The translations under genes and the position numbers were made by a program. From NCBI GenBank assembly GCA_020847435.1, contig JADLBX010000058.1:1-43010 (forward strand): a stretch of 43,010 nt of DNA. The letters run 5' to 3'. This stretch comes from Anaerolineales bacterium (GTDB lineage: Bacteria > Chloroflexota > Anaerolineae > Anaerolineales > Villigracilaceae). The notes beneath the pieces were generated by a model, which saw nothing but the letters and a program-made list of their open reading frames with translations, was not told where the DNA came from and searched no databases. Of this stretch, positions 31,372 through 39,233 are shown in pieces (the first letter of the stretch is position 1; each line of letters opens with the position of its first letter).

Positions 31372-32556
31372 TTAGAGCAAAGACGCGCCCGCTGATGGAT
31401 GCGTGATGAAAACACCGGGCGCGATGCCCGTTTCATCTTCGTATTTTTTCGCGAGCGCGCTCGAAAATTTTTCCGCCAGATTTTTTTCAACCAGATTTAC
31501 CGTGCAACCCCCGAAGCCCGCGCCGGTGAGCCGCGCGCCGTAGCAACCCTCGAGCGCTTGCGCGATGGCGACCATCGTCTCCAGTTCAGGACACGACACC
31601 TCATACAGATCGCGCAAGCTGACGTGACACGCGTTCATCAACGCGCCGAATAGTTGGATGTTGCCCGCTTCGAGCGCCGGTTCAGCCTGCCTCGCCCTGG
31701 CAATCTCTTCCACCACGTGACGCGCGCGCATCGCCGCCTCGTGCGGAAGCGTGTTCGCCAGGCGGTTGAAATCCTCCACGCTCACATCCCGCAACGATTT
31801 AATTTCAGGCAGATGATTCTGCAACAATTTCACCGCCTCTTCGCACGCGGCGCGGCGGTTGTTGTATTCGCCCGAAGTCAATTTGCGGCGCACGGCTGTA
31901 TCGGCAATGACGATGGAAATATGCTCCGGCAGGGGCAGCGTTTTCCATTCCAACGAGCGGCAATCGAGCAGGAGCAATTTCCCTTCCACGCCGCACGCCG
32001 AGGCGAATTGATCCATGATGCCGCTCTTCACGCCGACGTACTCGTTCTCCGCTTGTTGGGCGAGGAGGGCGAGCTGCATGGGCGGGAGAGTCCATCCGCC
32101 GAGGGTTTGCCACGCGACCGCGAATGCCATCTCCACCGACGCCGATGAACTCAAGCCCGCGCCGCGCGGCACATCCGAGGCGAAGACCGCGTTGAGGTTC
32201 GGCGCCGCGAGATTTTCTTTGAGCAAACTCCACATCACTCCGGCAGGATAATGCGCCCAATCGGGGAGCGGGGTTCCGTCGGGCTGGGTTTTCTCCGAAA
32301 TGGTTGAGGGGGCGATCAATGCCGACTGGTTCAGGTCAACAGCCAAAACGGAGGAATGAAGCGTTGTCGAAGGGGCGAAGGCGATGAAAGTGGCGCGGTC
32401 GATCGCGGCGGGTAAAACGAATCCGCCGTTGTAATCCACATGTTCGCCGAGTAAATTGACCCTGCCCGGCGCGCGGGCGATGTGCGCGGGTTCGTGTCCG
32501 AATGTGTCTTTGAAGATTTTTGCGATTTGTTCGATCGGTTGCATGGTGGGTGTCAT
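31372..32556 (-). CDS. galK: Galactokinase
   Basis: 394 residues, a GHMP kinase of normal GalK length. Motifs: GRVNLLGEHVDYNGG (31-45, galactose-binding signature), GAGLSSSAS (132-140, ATP loop), catalytic Asp182 in KSGIMDQFAS, and TGAGFGGCTVNLV near the C-terminus. It phosphorylates galactose to galactose-1-phosphate, feeding the Leloir pathway and UDP-galactose. No galT or galE is adjacent. The first ATG is at 32556 and an in-frame one at 32544; neither has a strong ribosome binding site. A perfect 12-bp palindrome lies 6 nt upstream of the ATG. Confidence 0.93.
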   Translation of the reverse strand: MTPTMQPIEQIAKIFKDTFGHEPAHIARAPGRVNLLGEHVDYNGGFVLPAAIDRATFIAFAPSTTLHSSVLAVDLNQSALIAPSTISEKTQPDGTPLPDWAHYPAGVMWSLLKENLAAPNLNAVFASDVPRGAGLSSSASVEMAFAVAWQTLGGWTLPPMQLALLAQQAENEYVGVKSGIMDQFASACGVEGKLLLLDCRSLEWKTLPLPEHISIVIADTAVRRKLTSGEYNNRRAACEEAVKLLQNHLPEIKSLRDVSVEDFNRLANTLPHEAAMRARHVVEEIARARQAEPALEAGNIQLFGALMNACHVSLRDLYEVSCPELETMVAIAQALEGCYGARLTGAGFGGCTVNLVEKNLAEKFSSALAKKYEDETGIAPGVFITHPSAGASLL

Positions 32557-32561
32557 AGGTT

Positions 32562-32586
32562 CTTGACGCAGTTGAACTGCGTCAAG
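32562..32586. promoter_or_regulatory. Perfect palindrome before galK, possible operator
   Basis: Arms CTTGACGCAGTT and AACTGCGTCAAG around one G, 6 nt from the galK ATG. A minus-strand TACAAT at 32611-32616 would place it in the leader. It could be an operator, a translational hairpin or a dispersed repeat. Confidence 0.5.
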
Positions 32587-32644
32587 ACGGTAAGTTGATT
32601 GCCTGTGCGTATTGTAACAAACGGCTGAGAACTTGGTTAGGAAT

Positions 32645-32674
32645 TTGCCCGCCGCGGCATCTGCAATTTATAAT
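32645..32674 (+). promoter_or_regulatory. Promoter TTGCCC-18-TATAAT for the HtrA-like gene
   Basis: TTGCCC (32645-32650), an 18-bp spacer, TATAAT (32669-32674). Only 9 nt separate the -10 from the ATG at 32684, which suggests a leaderless or near-leaderless mRNA. Confidence 0.5.
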
Positions 32675-32683
32675 CTGGTCACG

Positions 32684-33499
32684 ATGAGCGAAGCCCATTC
32701 TTCAAGGTTGGCGCGGTTGCGAGGTCGGTTGCGGGGCATGATGCCGTTTGTGTGGGGGATGTTTGCCGCGTTGCTTGCCGTCCTTTTGTACAATTTGATC
32801 TTTCCCAACGACACGTTGAGCCGCAGTGAGGTGGACGAGGCAATTGCTTCTGCAATGGCTTCTGCTACGCCGCGCCCGGCGTTTTCGGCGCAGGTGTATC
32901 CGGTCATCGCGCCGTCGCTGGTGGCGATCGAGACCAACGGGACAAACGCGGCGGGGGAGGCGGGTCACTCGTTTGGGAGCGGCGTGATCGTGAACGAGGC
33001 GGGCGAGATTCTCACCAGCCTGCACGTGGTTGCAGATGCGTCGGAGATCACGGTCTTTTTCGCGGACGGGACGCAAGCGCCGGCTGTGTTGGCGTTGGCG
33101 CAACCTGAAATTGATATCGCTGTGCTTCAACCCGCAAGGTTGCCGCGCGAGTGGTTCCCCGCGACGTTGGGCAACCCAGGCGCGATGCGCGTGGGCGATG
33201 AGGCGTTTGTGTTGGGCAATCCGTTCGGTTTGCCGTGGTCGTTCAGCGCGGGCGTGATCTCGGGCTTTGATCGCACGTTCAACGTGCCGAACAGCGACAA
33301 GGCGATTGCAGGGATGATTCAATTCGACGCGGCGGCGAACCCGGGCAATTCGGGCGGTCCGCTTTTGAATCGCAGTGGTCATGTGATCGGCATTGTGACC
33401 GGCATCCTCAACCCGACGGACGATAGTTTTTTTGTGGGCGTCGGCTTTGCCGTGCCGATCGGGACGGCGACGGGCGGGATGGGGTCGCCGCCGTATTAA
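32684..33499 (+). CDS. HtrA-type trypsin-like serine protease without PDZ domain
   Basis: 271 residues from the ATG at 32684, chosen because TATAAT lies 9 nt upstream; an upstream in-frame start would fall before that promoter. One N-terminal membrane anchor (~20-40), then a protease domain with the triad His114 (SLHVV), Asp144 (DIAVLQ) and Ser223 (NPGNSGGPL). The protein stops right after GVGFAVPIGTA, where other HtrA/DegP proteins continue to a PDZ domain. It is likely a membrane-anchored extracytoplasmic quality-control or signalling protease. The short form may be natural; no frameshifted PDZ remnant is visible in the downstream 150 nt. Confidence 0.88.
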   Translation: MSEAHSSRLARLRGRLRGMMPFVWGMFAALLAVLLYNLIFPNDTLSRSEVDEAIASAMASATPRPAFSAQVYPVIAPSLVAIETNGTNAAGEAGHSFGSGVIVNEAGEILTSLHVVADASEITVFFADGTQAPAVLALAQPEIDIAVLQPARLPREWFPATLGNPGAMRVGDEAFVLGNPFGLPWSFSAGVISGFDRTFNVPNSDKAIAGMIQFDAAANPGNSGGPLLNRSGHVIGIVTGILNPTDDSFFVGVGFAVPIGTATGGMGSPPY

Positions 33500-33574
33500 G
33501 GGGGAGGATTAGAGAATTGGGAGAATTGGTTGTGGGGTAATTAGTATAGTAATTGGTAATTTGAGGGTGGAATT

Positions 33575-33642
33575 GGAGACTGGGGATTGGAGACTGGGGA
33601 CTGGGGACTGGAGACTTGAGACTGGAGATTGGAGATTGGAGG
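33575..33642. repeat. GGRGAYT heptanucleotide tandem array before the MoxR gene
   Basis: Nine uninterrupted 7-bp units from 33575 to 33637 (for example GGAGACT, GGGGATT, GGGGACT, GGAGATT) plus a partial GGAGG. That final GGAGG (33638-33642) is the ribosome binding site of the ATG at 33649. The complement of GGGGACT is a permutation of CCCCAGT, a unit known from heptanucleotide repeats of filamentous cyanobacteria. Confidence 0.88.
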
Positions 33643-33648
33643 CTTGCA

Positions 33649-34659
33649 ATGGCGCAGAATAAAGACTCTGAAAACCGAACGCCGATGGAAAAAGTTTTAT
33701 ACGAGGTGAAGAAGGTCATTGTCGGGCAGGATCATTTGCTCGAGCGGATGATCGTCGCGCTGTTGGCGCGCGGACACATCCTCGTCGAGGGTGTGCCGGG
33801 GCTGGCGAAGACGATGGCGATCAAGACGCTTGCCGAAGCCATCGGCGGCGAGTTCAAGCGGATTCAATTCACGCCGGACCTCGTCCCTGCGGATCTGGTC
33901 GGCACGCGCATTTACAACCAGAAGACCGGCAAGTTCGAAACGTCGCTGGGTCCCGTGTTCACGAATCTTTTGCTCGCCGACGAGATCAACCGCGCGCCCG
34001 CCAAAGTGCAAAGCGCGTTGCTCGAAGTGATGCAGGAGCGGCAAGTGACCATCGGACGCGAGACGCACAAGGTGCCGAATCCGTTTTTGGTGTTGGCGAC
34101 GCAGAACCCGATCGAGACGGAGGGGACGTACGCGCTCCCCGAAGCGCAAGTGGACCGTTTCATGCTCAAGGTTTTGGTTGGTTACCCATCTTCGACCGAG
34201 GAGTTCGTCATCGTCGAGCGGATGACCGCCGCTCTGCAAGCCGTGCAGAAAATTTTGACGACCGCCGAATTGGTCGCGTTGCAAAAGCAGGTGGATCAAG
34301 TGTACGTTGACCCGGCGCTGATGGAGTATGCCGTCCGCATGGTGACTGCCACGCGCAAACCGTCCGAGGTGGGCTTGAAAGAGTTGGAGCGGTTCATCAT
34401 GTTCGGCGCCAGCCCGCGCGCTTCGATCAATTTGATCCTCACCGGGCGCGCGCTTGCCTTCGTGCGTGGACGTAATTACGCGCTGCCGCAGGATGTGTTG
34501 GACATGGCGCTGGATGTGATGCGTCATCGCATAGCGCTTTCGTACGAAGCCCTGTCGGAAAATGTGACAGGCGACGATCTGCTCAACAAAATTTTGGATC
34601 GCATCCCGATCCCGGTGGTTCCTTTGCATGAACACGCCAACGTTGGCAGTAACGCCTGA
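33649..34659 (+). CDS. MoxR-family AAA+ ATPase
   Basis: 336 residues from the ATG at 33649, with GGAGG 6 nt upstream; a TTG 33 nt earlier lies within the heptamer array. Walker A is GVPGLAKT (48-55), Walker B is LLLADEINRAP (DEIN 111-114), and sensor 1 is LATQNPIE. MoxR ATPases act as chaperones that activate partner complexes and usually sit beside DUF58 and VWA proteins, as here. It overlaps the DUF58 gene by 32 nt. Confidence 0.92.
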   Translation: MAQNKDSENRTPMEKVLYEVKKVIVGQDHLLERMIVALLARGHILVEGVPGLAKTMAIKTLAEAIGGEFKRIQFTPDLVPADLVGTRIYNQKTGKFETSLGPVFTNLLLADEINRAPAKVQSALLEVMQERQVTIGRETHKVPNPFLVLATQNPIETEGTYALPEAQVDRFMLKVLVGYPSSTEEFVIVERMTAALQAVQKILTTAELVALQKQVDQVYVDPALMEYAVRMVTATRKPSEVGLKELERFIMFGASPRASINLILTGRALAFVRGRNYALPQDVLDMALDVMRHRIALSYEALSENVTGDDLLNKILDRIPIPVVPLHEHANVGSNA

Positions 34660-35536
34660 GCAAATTTTGCTCCGGCTCGATTGGAACGTCATCCGCCGCC
34701 TCGACGGGTTGTTGCAGGGCGACTATCGCACGCTGTTTTACGGCTTCGGCGTGGACTTTGCCGACCTGCGCGAGTATCAGCCCGGCGACGACATCCGCTA
34801 CATTGACTGGAACGTCACCGCGCGCATGGATTCGCCGTACGTGCGGCAATATCTCGAAGACCGCGAGATCACCGCGTGGTTCTTGCTCGACCTGAGTCCC
34901 TCGGTGGATTTCGGCACGACGCAAACACAACGCGATAAGCGGACGGCGCTCACCGAGTTTGTCGCGGTGTTGGCGCGTTTGCTGACGCGGCACGGGAACC
35001 GCGTGGGGGCGATGATGTTCGGGAGCGGCATCCAGCGCACCGTCCCGGCGCGAGGCGGGAAGTTGCAGGTGCTGCGTCTGATCAACGAGATGCAGAAACA
35101 GCCGCGTCTCGCGCGCGCCGCGTTCACGAATCTCAAATCGTTTTTCGACGGCGCCTTGAACTCCATCCGGCGGCGCTCACTGGTGTTCGTCGTTTCCGAT
35201 TTCATCAGCGAGCCCGGTTGGGAGCGCGCGCTGAGTTTGCTGGGTCAGCGGCACGAGGCGATCGCCGTCCGTTTGTACGATCCGCGCGAGGTCGAACTTC
35301 CCGATGTCGGCATGGTGGCGCTGGAAGACGCCGAGACCGGCGCGCAGATGTTTGTGGATACGCACGATGCAAAATTCCGCCAGCGGTTTTTCGCCGCCGC
35401 GCAGAAGCGCGAGCGGGATTTGAACGCCGCGTTCAAACGCGCCGGCGTGGATGTGATGTCGCTTTCGACCGAAGACGATCTCGTACGCACGATCGTGCGC
35501 TTTGCGTCGCAGAGGAAGCAGGCGAGAAGGAAGTGA
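34628..35536 (+). CDS. DUF58 domain protein
   Basis: 302 residues. The DUF58 signature LREYQPGDDIRYIDWNVTAR is at residues 47-66. The C-terminal half is VWA-like (ITAWFLLDLSPSVDF, SLVFVVSDFISEPG). No transmembrane helix is visible, unlike DUF58 proteins that are membrane anchored. It is the standard middle member of MoxR-DUF58-VWA operons; its biochemical role is not established. It begins 32 nt inside the MoxR gene, so translation is probably coupled. A 234-nt gap with repeats separates it from the VWA genes. Confidence 0.9.
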   Translation: MNTPTLAVTPEQILLRLDWNVIRRLDGLLQGDYRTLFYGFGVDFADLREYQPGDDIRYIDWNVTARMDSPYVRQYLEDREITAWFLLDLSPSVDFGTTQTQRDKRTALTEFVAVLARLLTRHGNRVGAMMFGSGIQRTVPARGGKLQVLRLINEMQKQPRLARAAFTNLKSFFDGALNSIRRRSLVFVVSDFISEPGWERALSLLGQRHEAIAVRLYDPREVELPDVGMVALEDAETGAQMFVDTHDAKFRQRFFAAAQKRERDLNAAFKRAGVDVMSLSTEDDLVRTIVRFASQRKQARRK

Positions 35537-35601
35537 AATGTATAGGATGCGTTCTCTAAGCTAAGAAAGCGTTTTGAAATTCGTTTTTTAACCACAGGCC
35601 G

Positions 35602-35690
35602 CGAAGCGCGCAGATAAATTGGATTTCAAACGATTTTGGCTAACTTTCATCAAAAATCAACGTTCATCCGTGTTTATCTGTGGTGAATTT
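35602..35690. repeat. Inverted repeat ACCACAG ... CAGATAAA / TTTATCTGTGGT
   Basis: An inverted repeat in the gap between the DUF58 and VWA genes, containing CATCCGTGTTTATCTGTGG. It is loosely related to the CACGGA-type repeats. Confidence 0.55.
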
Positions 35691-35730
35691 TAATTTTCAA
35701 AACACTCTCTAACGTATCCGCTGACGTTTG

Positions 35731-35754
35731 AATTGGCGTTAGAGAACGCCAATT
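35731..35754. promoter_or_regulatory. Perfect 10-bp hairpin upstream of the first VWA gene
   Basis: Arms AATTGGCGTT (35731-35740) and AACGCCAATT (35745-35754) around AGAG, 16 nt before the ATG at 35771. It could be an operator, an mRNA stability hairpin or another repeat. Confidence 0.5.
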
Positions 35755-35770
35755 ACGCCATCAAAAAATT

Positions 35771-36778
35771 ATGTCTTTTATCTGGTCGTCACTGTTGGTA
35801 TTGTTGCTGTGCATTCCGTTGCTGGCTTTGCTGTATCTGCGAATCCAAAAACGGAAGCGCGATGCCGCCGCGCAGTATGGCGGTTTTGGCGCGTTGCGCG
35901 ATTCTTCCGGCGGCGCGGGGACGCGTCGTCAATTACCGGCGATTCTTTTTCTAGCCGCGATTTCGATTCTCGTTTTGTCTCTGGCGCGTCCGCAAGCGCC
36001 GATCAGCCTGCCGCGCGTCGAAGGCACGGTCATCCTCACCTTCGACGTTTCGGGGAGCATGGCGGCGGACGATTTGAAACCGAATCGCATGGAAGCCGCC
36101 AAAGCCGCGGCGCTCGACTTTGTGGATAACCAGCCCGCCAGCGTCAATATCGGCGTGGTCGCGTTCAGCGACGGCGGCATCACAGTGCAATCCCCGTCGC
36201 ACGAACGCGCGGATGTGGTTGACACCATCGAACGACTCGTGCCGCGGCGCGGCACTTCGCTCGGCAACGGGATTCTCGTCGCGCTCAACACGATTGTGGT
36301 AGACGCGGGCGATCCGCCATTCTTGAGCGCTTCCAACATTTCCGATCAGACTCAGCCGGAACTTGGTTCGGTTGCGGTGGGTTGGTACCCGTCTTCGGCG
36401 ATCGTCCTGCTCAGCGACGGCGAGAACAATCAGGAGCCCGATCCGCTTCTTGCAACGGACCTCGCCGCAGACTTCGGCGTTCGCATTTACACCGTCGGTA
36501 TTGGAACCGCAGAAGGCGCCGACCTCACCGCAGACGGCTTCACCGTCCATTCGCAACTGGACGAACCGATGCTGCAAACGATCGCCGAATCCACTGGCGG
36601 AATCTATTACAATGCCGGCAACGAGAAAGAATTGCAAAGGATTTACAGCGACCTGCAGCCGAAGTTGACCGTCCGTTCCGAGAAAATGGAAATTACCTCG
36701 ATTCTTTCCGCGTTGGGCATCCTGCTCTTCCTGGTGGGGGGCGCGTTCTCGCTCCTCTGGTTTGGACGCGTGCTATGA
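35771..36778 (+). CDS. VWA domain membrane protein (BatA-like)
   Basis: 335 residues. N-terminal membrane segments (~5-22 and ~57-73), a VWA domain with the MIDAS metal motif DVSGS (92-96), and a C-terminal membrane helix (~314-332). This is the BatA/BatB pattern of two N-terminal and one C-terminal helices. Bat proteins accompany MoxR and are linked to stress tolerance, but their mechanism is not settled. The stop overlaps the next VWA start as ATGA, so the two are coupled and probably interact. Confidence 0.9.
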   Translation: MSFIWSSLLVLLLCIPLLALLYLRIQKRKRDAAAQYGGFGALRDSSGGAGTRRQLPAILFLAAISILVLSLARPQAPISLPRVEGTVILTFDVSGSMAADDLKPNRMEAAKAAALDFVDNQPASVNIGVVAFSDGGITVQSPSHERADVVDTIERLVPRRGTSLGNGILVALNTIVVDAGDPPFLSASNISDQTQPELGSVAVGWYPSSAIVLLSDGENNQEPDPLLATDLAADFGVRIYTVGIGTAEGADLTADGFTVHSQLDEPMLQTIAESTGGIYYNAGNEKELQRIYSDLQPKLTVRSEKMEITSILSALGILLFLVGGAFSLLWFGRVL

Positions 36779-37833
36779 GCATGATGTGGCCCGGTTTTTT
36801 GTACTTGTTGTCGTTGATCCCGCTGTTGATCGCGGCGTATCTTTGGGCGTTGAAGCGGCGCAGGCGGTTCGTCATCCGTTACTCCAGCCTGTCGCTGGTG
36901 AGAGAAGCGGCGGCGCATCAATCGTGGCTGCGGAGGCATTTGCCGTTCATTCTATTCCTGCTCGCCCTGACAAGCCTCGTGTTTGCATTGACGCGACCCA
37001 CTGCGGAGATCATCGTGCCGTCGAACCGCGCCACGATCATCCTCGCCCTCGACATTTCGAGGAGCATGTGCTCCACAGACATTCCTCCGAACCGCCTGGT
37101 CGCGGCGCAGGAAGCCGCCATCGAATTCGTCCAGCGGCAGGATGAAGGCACGCAGATTGGGATTGTCGCGTTCGCCGGTTTTGCCGAGTTGGTCCAACCG
37201 CCCACTCGAGACCGGGATTTGCTCGTCAACGCCATCACCAATCTCACGCCTGCGCGTCGCACGGCGATCGGCAGCGCCATCCTCCGTTCGATCGACGCGA
37301 TTTCGGAGATTGACGACCGGGTCCCATCGAGCCAGACGAACACCGGCTCGCAATTACCCAAGGGGCAATTCGCCCCGCACATTATCGTCCTGCTTACAGA
37401 CGGCTCGAACAATTCGGGTCCTTCTCCGTTTGTCGCCGCCAATGAAGCCATCGCGCGCGGCATCCGCGTCTACACCATCGGGTTTGGCACCGTGAACAAC
37501 ACCTCGCCCATGATCTGCGGAGACGCATTTTCCGAAAGCGATCAATCGAATATCCCGGGCTTTGGCTTTGGTTTCATTATGCCGTTCGACGGCGGCGGAG
37601 GCTTCCGCAGAGAGTTGGACGAGATCACCTTGAAGCAGGTGGCAGACATGACCGGCGGGACGTACTACGCCGCGACCAGCGCCAATGAATTACAAGACGT
37701 GTTCCGCAACCTGCCGACGTATCTGGTCGCCGTCCGCGAGACCACAGAGATCGGCGCGGTCTTCAATGCGTTTGCCGTTCTGCTCATCCTCTTGGCATTC
37801 TATTTCTCGTTAAAATGGAATCCGTTGGGATGA
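36775..37833 (+). CDS. VWA domain membrane protein (BatB-like)
   Basis: 352 residues from the ATG at 36775, which overlaps the previous stop; a longer frame is a shadow inside the first VWA gene. Membrane segments near residues 7-25, 55-72 and at the C-terminus; VWA MIDAS motif DISRS (93-97). A Gly-rich stretch (IPGFGFGFIMPFDGGGGF, ~260-280) lies in the second half and contrasts with the first VWA protein. It is the last gene of the MoxR-DUF58-VWA-VWA operon; a palindrome follows at 37869-37941. Confidence 0.9.
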   Translation: MSMMWPGFLYLLSLIPLLIAAYLWALKRRRRFVIRYSSLSLVREAAAHQSWLRRHLPFILFLLALTSLVFALTRPTAEIIVPSNRATIILALDISRSMCSTDIPPNRLVAAQEAAIEFVQRQDEGTQIGIVAFAGFAELVQPPTRDRDLLVNAITNLTPARRTAIGSAILRSIDAISEIDDRVPSSQTNTGSQLPKGQFAPHIIVLLTDGSNNSGPSPFVAANEAIARGIRVYTIGFGTVNNTSPMICGDAFSESDQSNIPGFGFGFIMPFDGGGGFRRELDEITLKQVADMTGGTYYAATSANELQDVFRNLPTYLVAVRETTEIGAVFNAFAVLLILLAFYFSLKWNPLG

Positions 37834-37868
37834 ATGAATATAATTTACACACCATAAGCATTGCCGAA

Positions 37869-37941
37869 ATTCGTAACGCGACATTCATGTCGCTCTTGTA
37901 CGGCGCCTGCCCGAAAGGCGAGATAAATCTCGCGTTACGAA
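37869..37941. repeat. Composite palindrome after the VWA operon
   Basis: Outer arms ATTCGTAACGCGA (37869-37881) and TCGCGTTACGAA (37930-37941) enclose small hairpins GCGACAT/ATGTCGC and GCGAGAT/ATCTCGC. Its fold would be multi-branched; it may also aid termination. Confidence 0.75.
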
Positions 37942-38064
37942 CAAAACTGCGTAAGATGAATTAATTGGTTTTTGCGAACAGCAGGTAACGCGGCGCGGGG
38001 CGACAATCCGTTCCACAAAATGTCAAAACGCTCACTCTTCTTTGTAAAAGGAAAATATCTATCT

Positions 38065-38151
38065 ATGCCTTTGCGTAACAAAACAGTCATCCTGATCGGC
38101 GCGGGCTTGCCGCGCACAAATCGCCGCGCGCCGAATGCAGGAGCGGCATGA
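38065..38151 (+). CDS. Possible small ORF coupled to azlC
   Basis: 28 codons beginning MPLRNKTVILIGAGLPR and ending at a TGA that overlaps the azlC ATG (ATGA). KTVILIGAG resembles the first strand and glycine loop of a Rossmann fold, so it may be a remnant of a lost oxidoreductase gene. It may instead act as a leader that couples translation to azlC. An AAAAGGAAAA stretch lies upstream. There is no other evidence that it is translated. Confidence 0.3.
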   Translation: MPLRNKTVILIGAGLPRTNRRAPNAGAA

Positions 38152-38897
38152 GCGAAAAGAAAAAATATTTCTGGGCGGGCGCCCGCTCGGAGATCCCACT
38201 GTTGATCGGCGTCTTTCCGTTCGGCCTGATCTATGGCGCGCTCGCCATGGACGCCGGGCTTTCGACCGCCGCGGCGCAGGCGATGTCTTCGATGGTGTTC
38301 GCGGGTTCGGCGCAGTTCGTCACCACGCAACTGGTGCGGGATTCCGCGCCGGGATTCGTCATCGTGTTGACGATTGCGGTGGTCAACCTGCGGCACGTGT
38401 TGTATTCCGCTTCGCTTGCCCCCGCACTTGCTTCGGTTTCGACGCGTTGGAAAGCCCTTTTGAGTTATCTGCTCACCGATGAAGCCTACGCCCCCACGAT
38501 CCTTCATTATGAAAAAGAAGGCGTGAAGCCGTTTAGTCACTGGTTTTTGTTCGGCGCGGGCGCTGCGCTGTGGGTCACCTGGCAAATCAGTACCGCGTTG
38601 GGGATTTTCCTCGGCGCGGCAATCCCCGACTCGTGGTCGTTGGATTTCGCGCTGCCGCTTACATTTATCGCGATGGTGGTCCCTGTTTTGAAGAATCGCC
38701 CGTCCATCGTCGCGGCGTTGTCGGCGGGATGTGTCGCGCTTGCCGCGTATTCGCTGCCATACAAATTGGGTTTAATCCTCGCCGCGCTGGTGGGAATTGT
38801 CCTCGGCGTTCTTGTAGAGGGCAAGGCGAACGTCAAACCCGAAAAAGAACTGTCGCTCCACGCCAATGTCCGCGATTCATTGGACGAGTCGCAATGA
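38148..38897 (+). CDS. azlC: AzlC-family branched-chain amino acid exporter, large subunit
   Basis: 249 residues with several membrane segments. The N-terminal region IPLLIGVFPFGLIYGALAMD and MSSMVFAGSAQFVTTQLV are the family signature, followed by NLRHVLYSASLAP and a second half of membrane helices. With AzlD it exports branched-chain amino acids and analogues across the cytoplasmic membrane. AGGAG precedes the ATG at 38148 by 5 nt. AzlD starts 17 nt after its stop, so the two form an operon. Confidence 0.92.
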   Translation: MSEKKKYFWAGARSEIPLLIGVFPFGLIYGALAMDAGLSTAAAQAMSSMVFAGSAQFVTTQLVRDSAPGFVIVLTIAVVNLRHVLYSASLAPALASVSTRWKALLSYLLTDEAYAPTILHYEKEGVKPFSHWFLFGAGAALWVTWQISTALGIFLGAAIPDSWSLDFALPLTFIAMVVPVLKNRPSIVAALSAGCVALAAYSLPYKLGLILAALVGIVLGVLVEGKANVKPEKELSLHANVRDSLDESQ

Positions 38898-38913
38898 AGT
38901 TATGGGAGAAGGA

Positions 38914-39231
38914 ATGAATATCTGGCTTGTAATGTTATTTGGCGGGTTGATCACGTTCGGGATGCGGTTCTCCCTCATCTACCTGTTTGGTAAATTCCAT
39001 ATCCCCGAAGCGATGCGGAAGACGCTGCATTACGTCCCGCCGGCGGTGTTGTCTGCCATCGTTTTCCCGGACTTGTTCTTGCGCGCCGGGAAGTTCGATA
39101 TTTCGATGGATAATACCCGTTTGCTGGCGGGCTTGTTTGCGGTGGCGGTCGCGTGGATCAGCAGAAATACGCTGATCACGATTCTGGCTGGAATGGTCGC
39201 GTTTTTCGTCTTGCAGGTTTTTGTTCGTTAG
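38914..39231 (+). CDS. azlD: AzlD-family branched-chain amino acid exporter, small subunit
   Basis: 105 residues from the ATG at 38914, chosen because GGAGAAGG lies just upstream; an in-frame ATG at 38902 is the alternative. About three membrane segments, with FGMRFSLIYLFGKFHIPE and YVPPAVLSAIVFPDLFL typical of AzlD. It is required with AzlC for export. The stop is only 2 nt from the stop of the convergent response-regulator gene, with no terminator visible between them. Confidence 0.92.
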   Translation: MNIWLVMLFGGLITFGMRFSLIYLFGKFHIPEAMRKTLHYVPPAVLSAIVFPDLFLRAGKFDISMDNTRLLAGLFAVAVAWISRNTLITILAGMVAFFVLQVFVR

Positions 39232-39233
39232 GT

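Noticed and set aside
33575..33642. CRISPR-like array
   Set aside because: Units are 7 bp with no spacers; no Cas genes are in the window.
36382..36774. A 5' extension of the second VWA gene
   Set aside because: It overlaps the first VWA gene in another frame and encodes a non-family arginine-rich segment; the ATGA start at 36775 gives a normal Bat-like N-terminus.
37935..38585. A 216-codon minus-strand gene opposite azlC
   Set aside because: azlC and azlD are well conserved in order and sequence; the antisense frame shows no family features.
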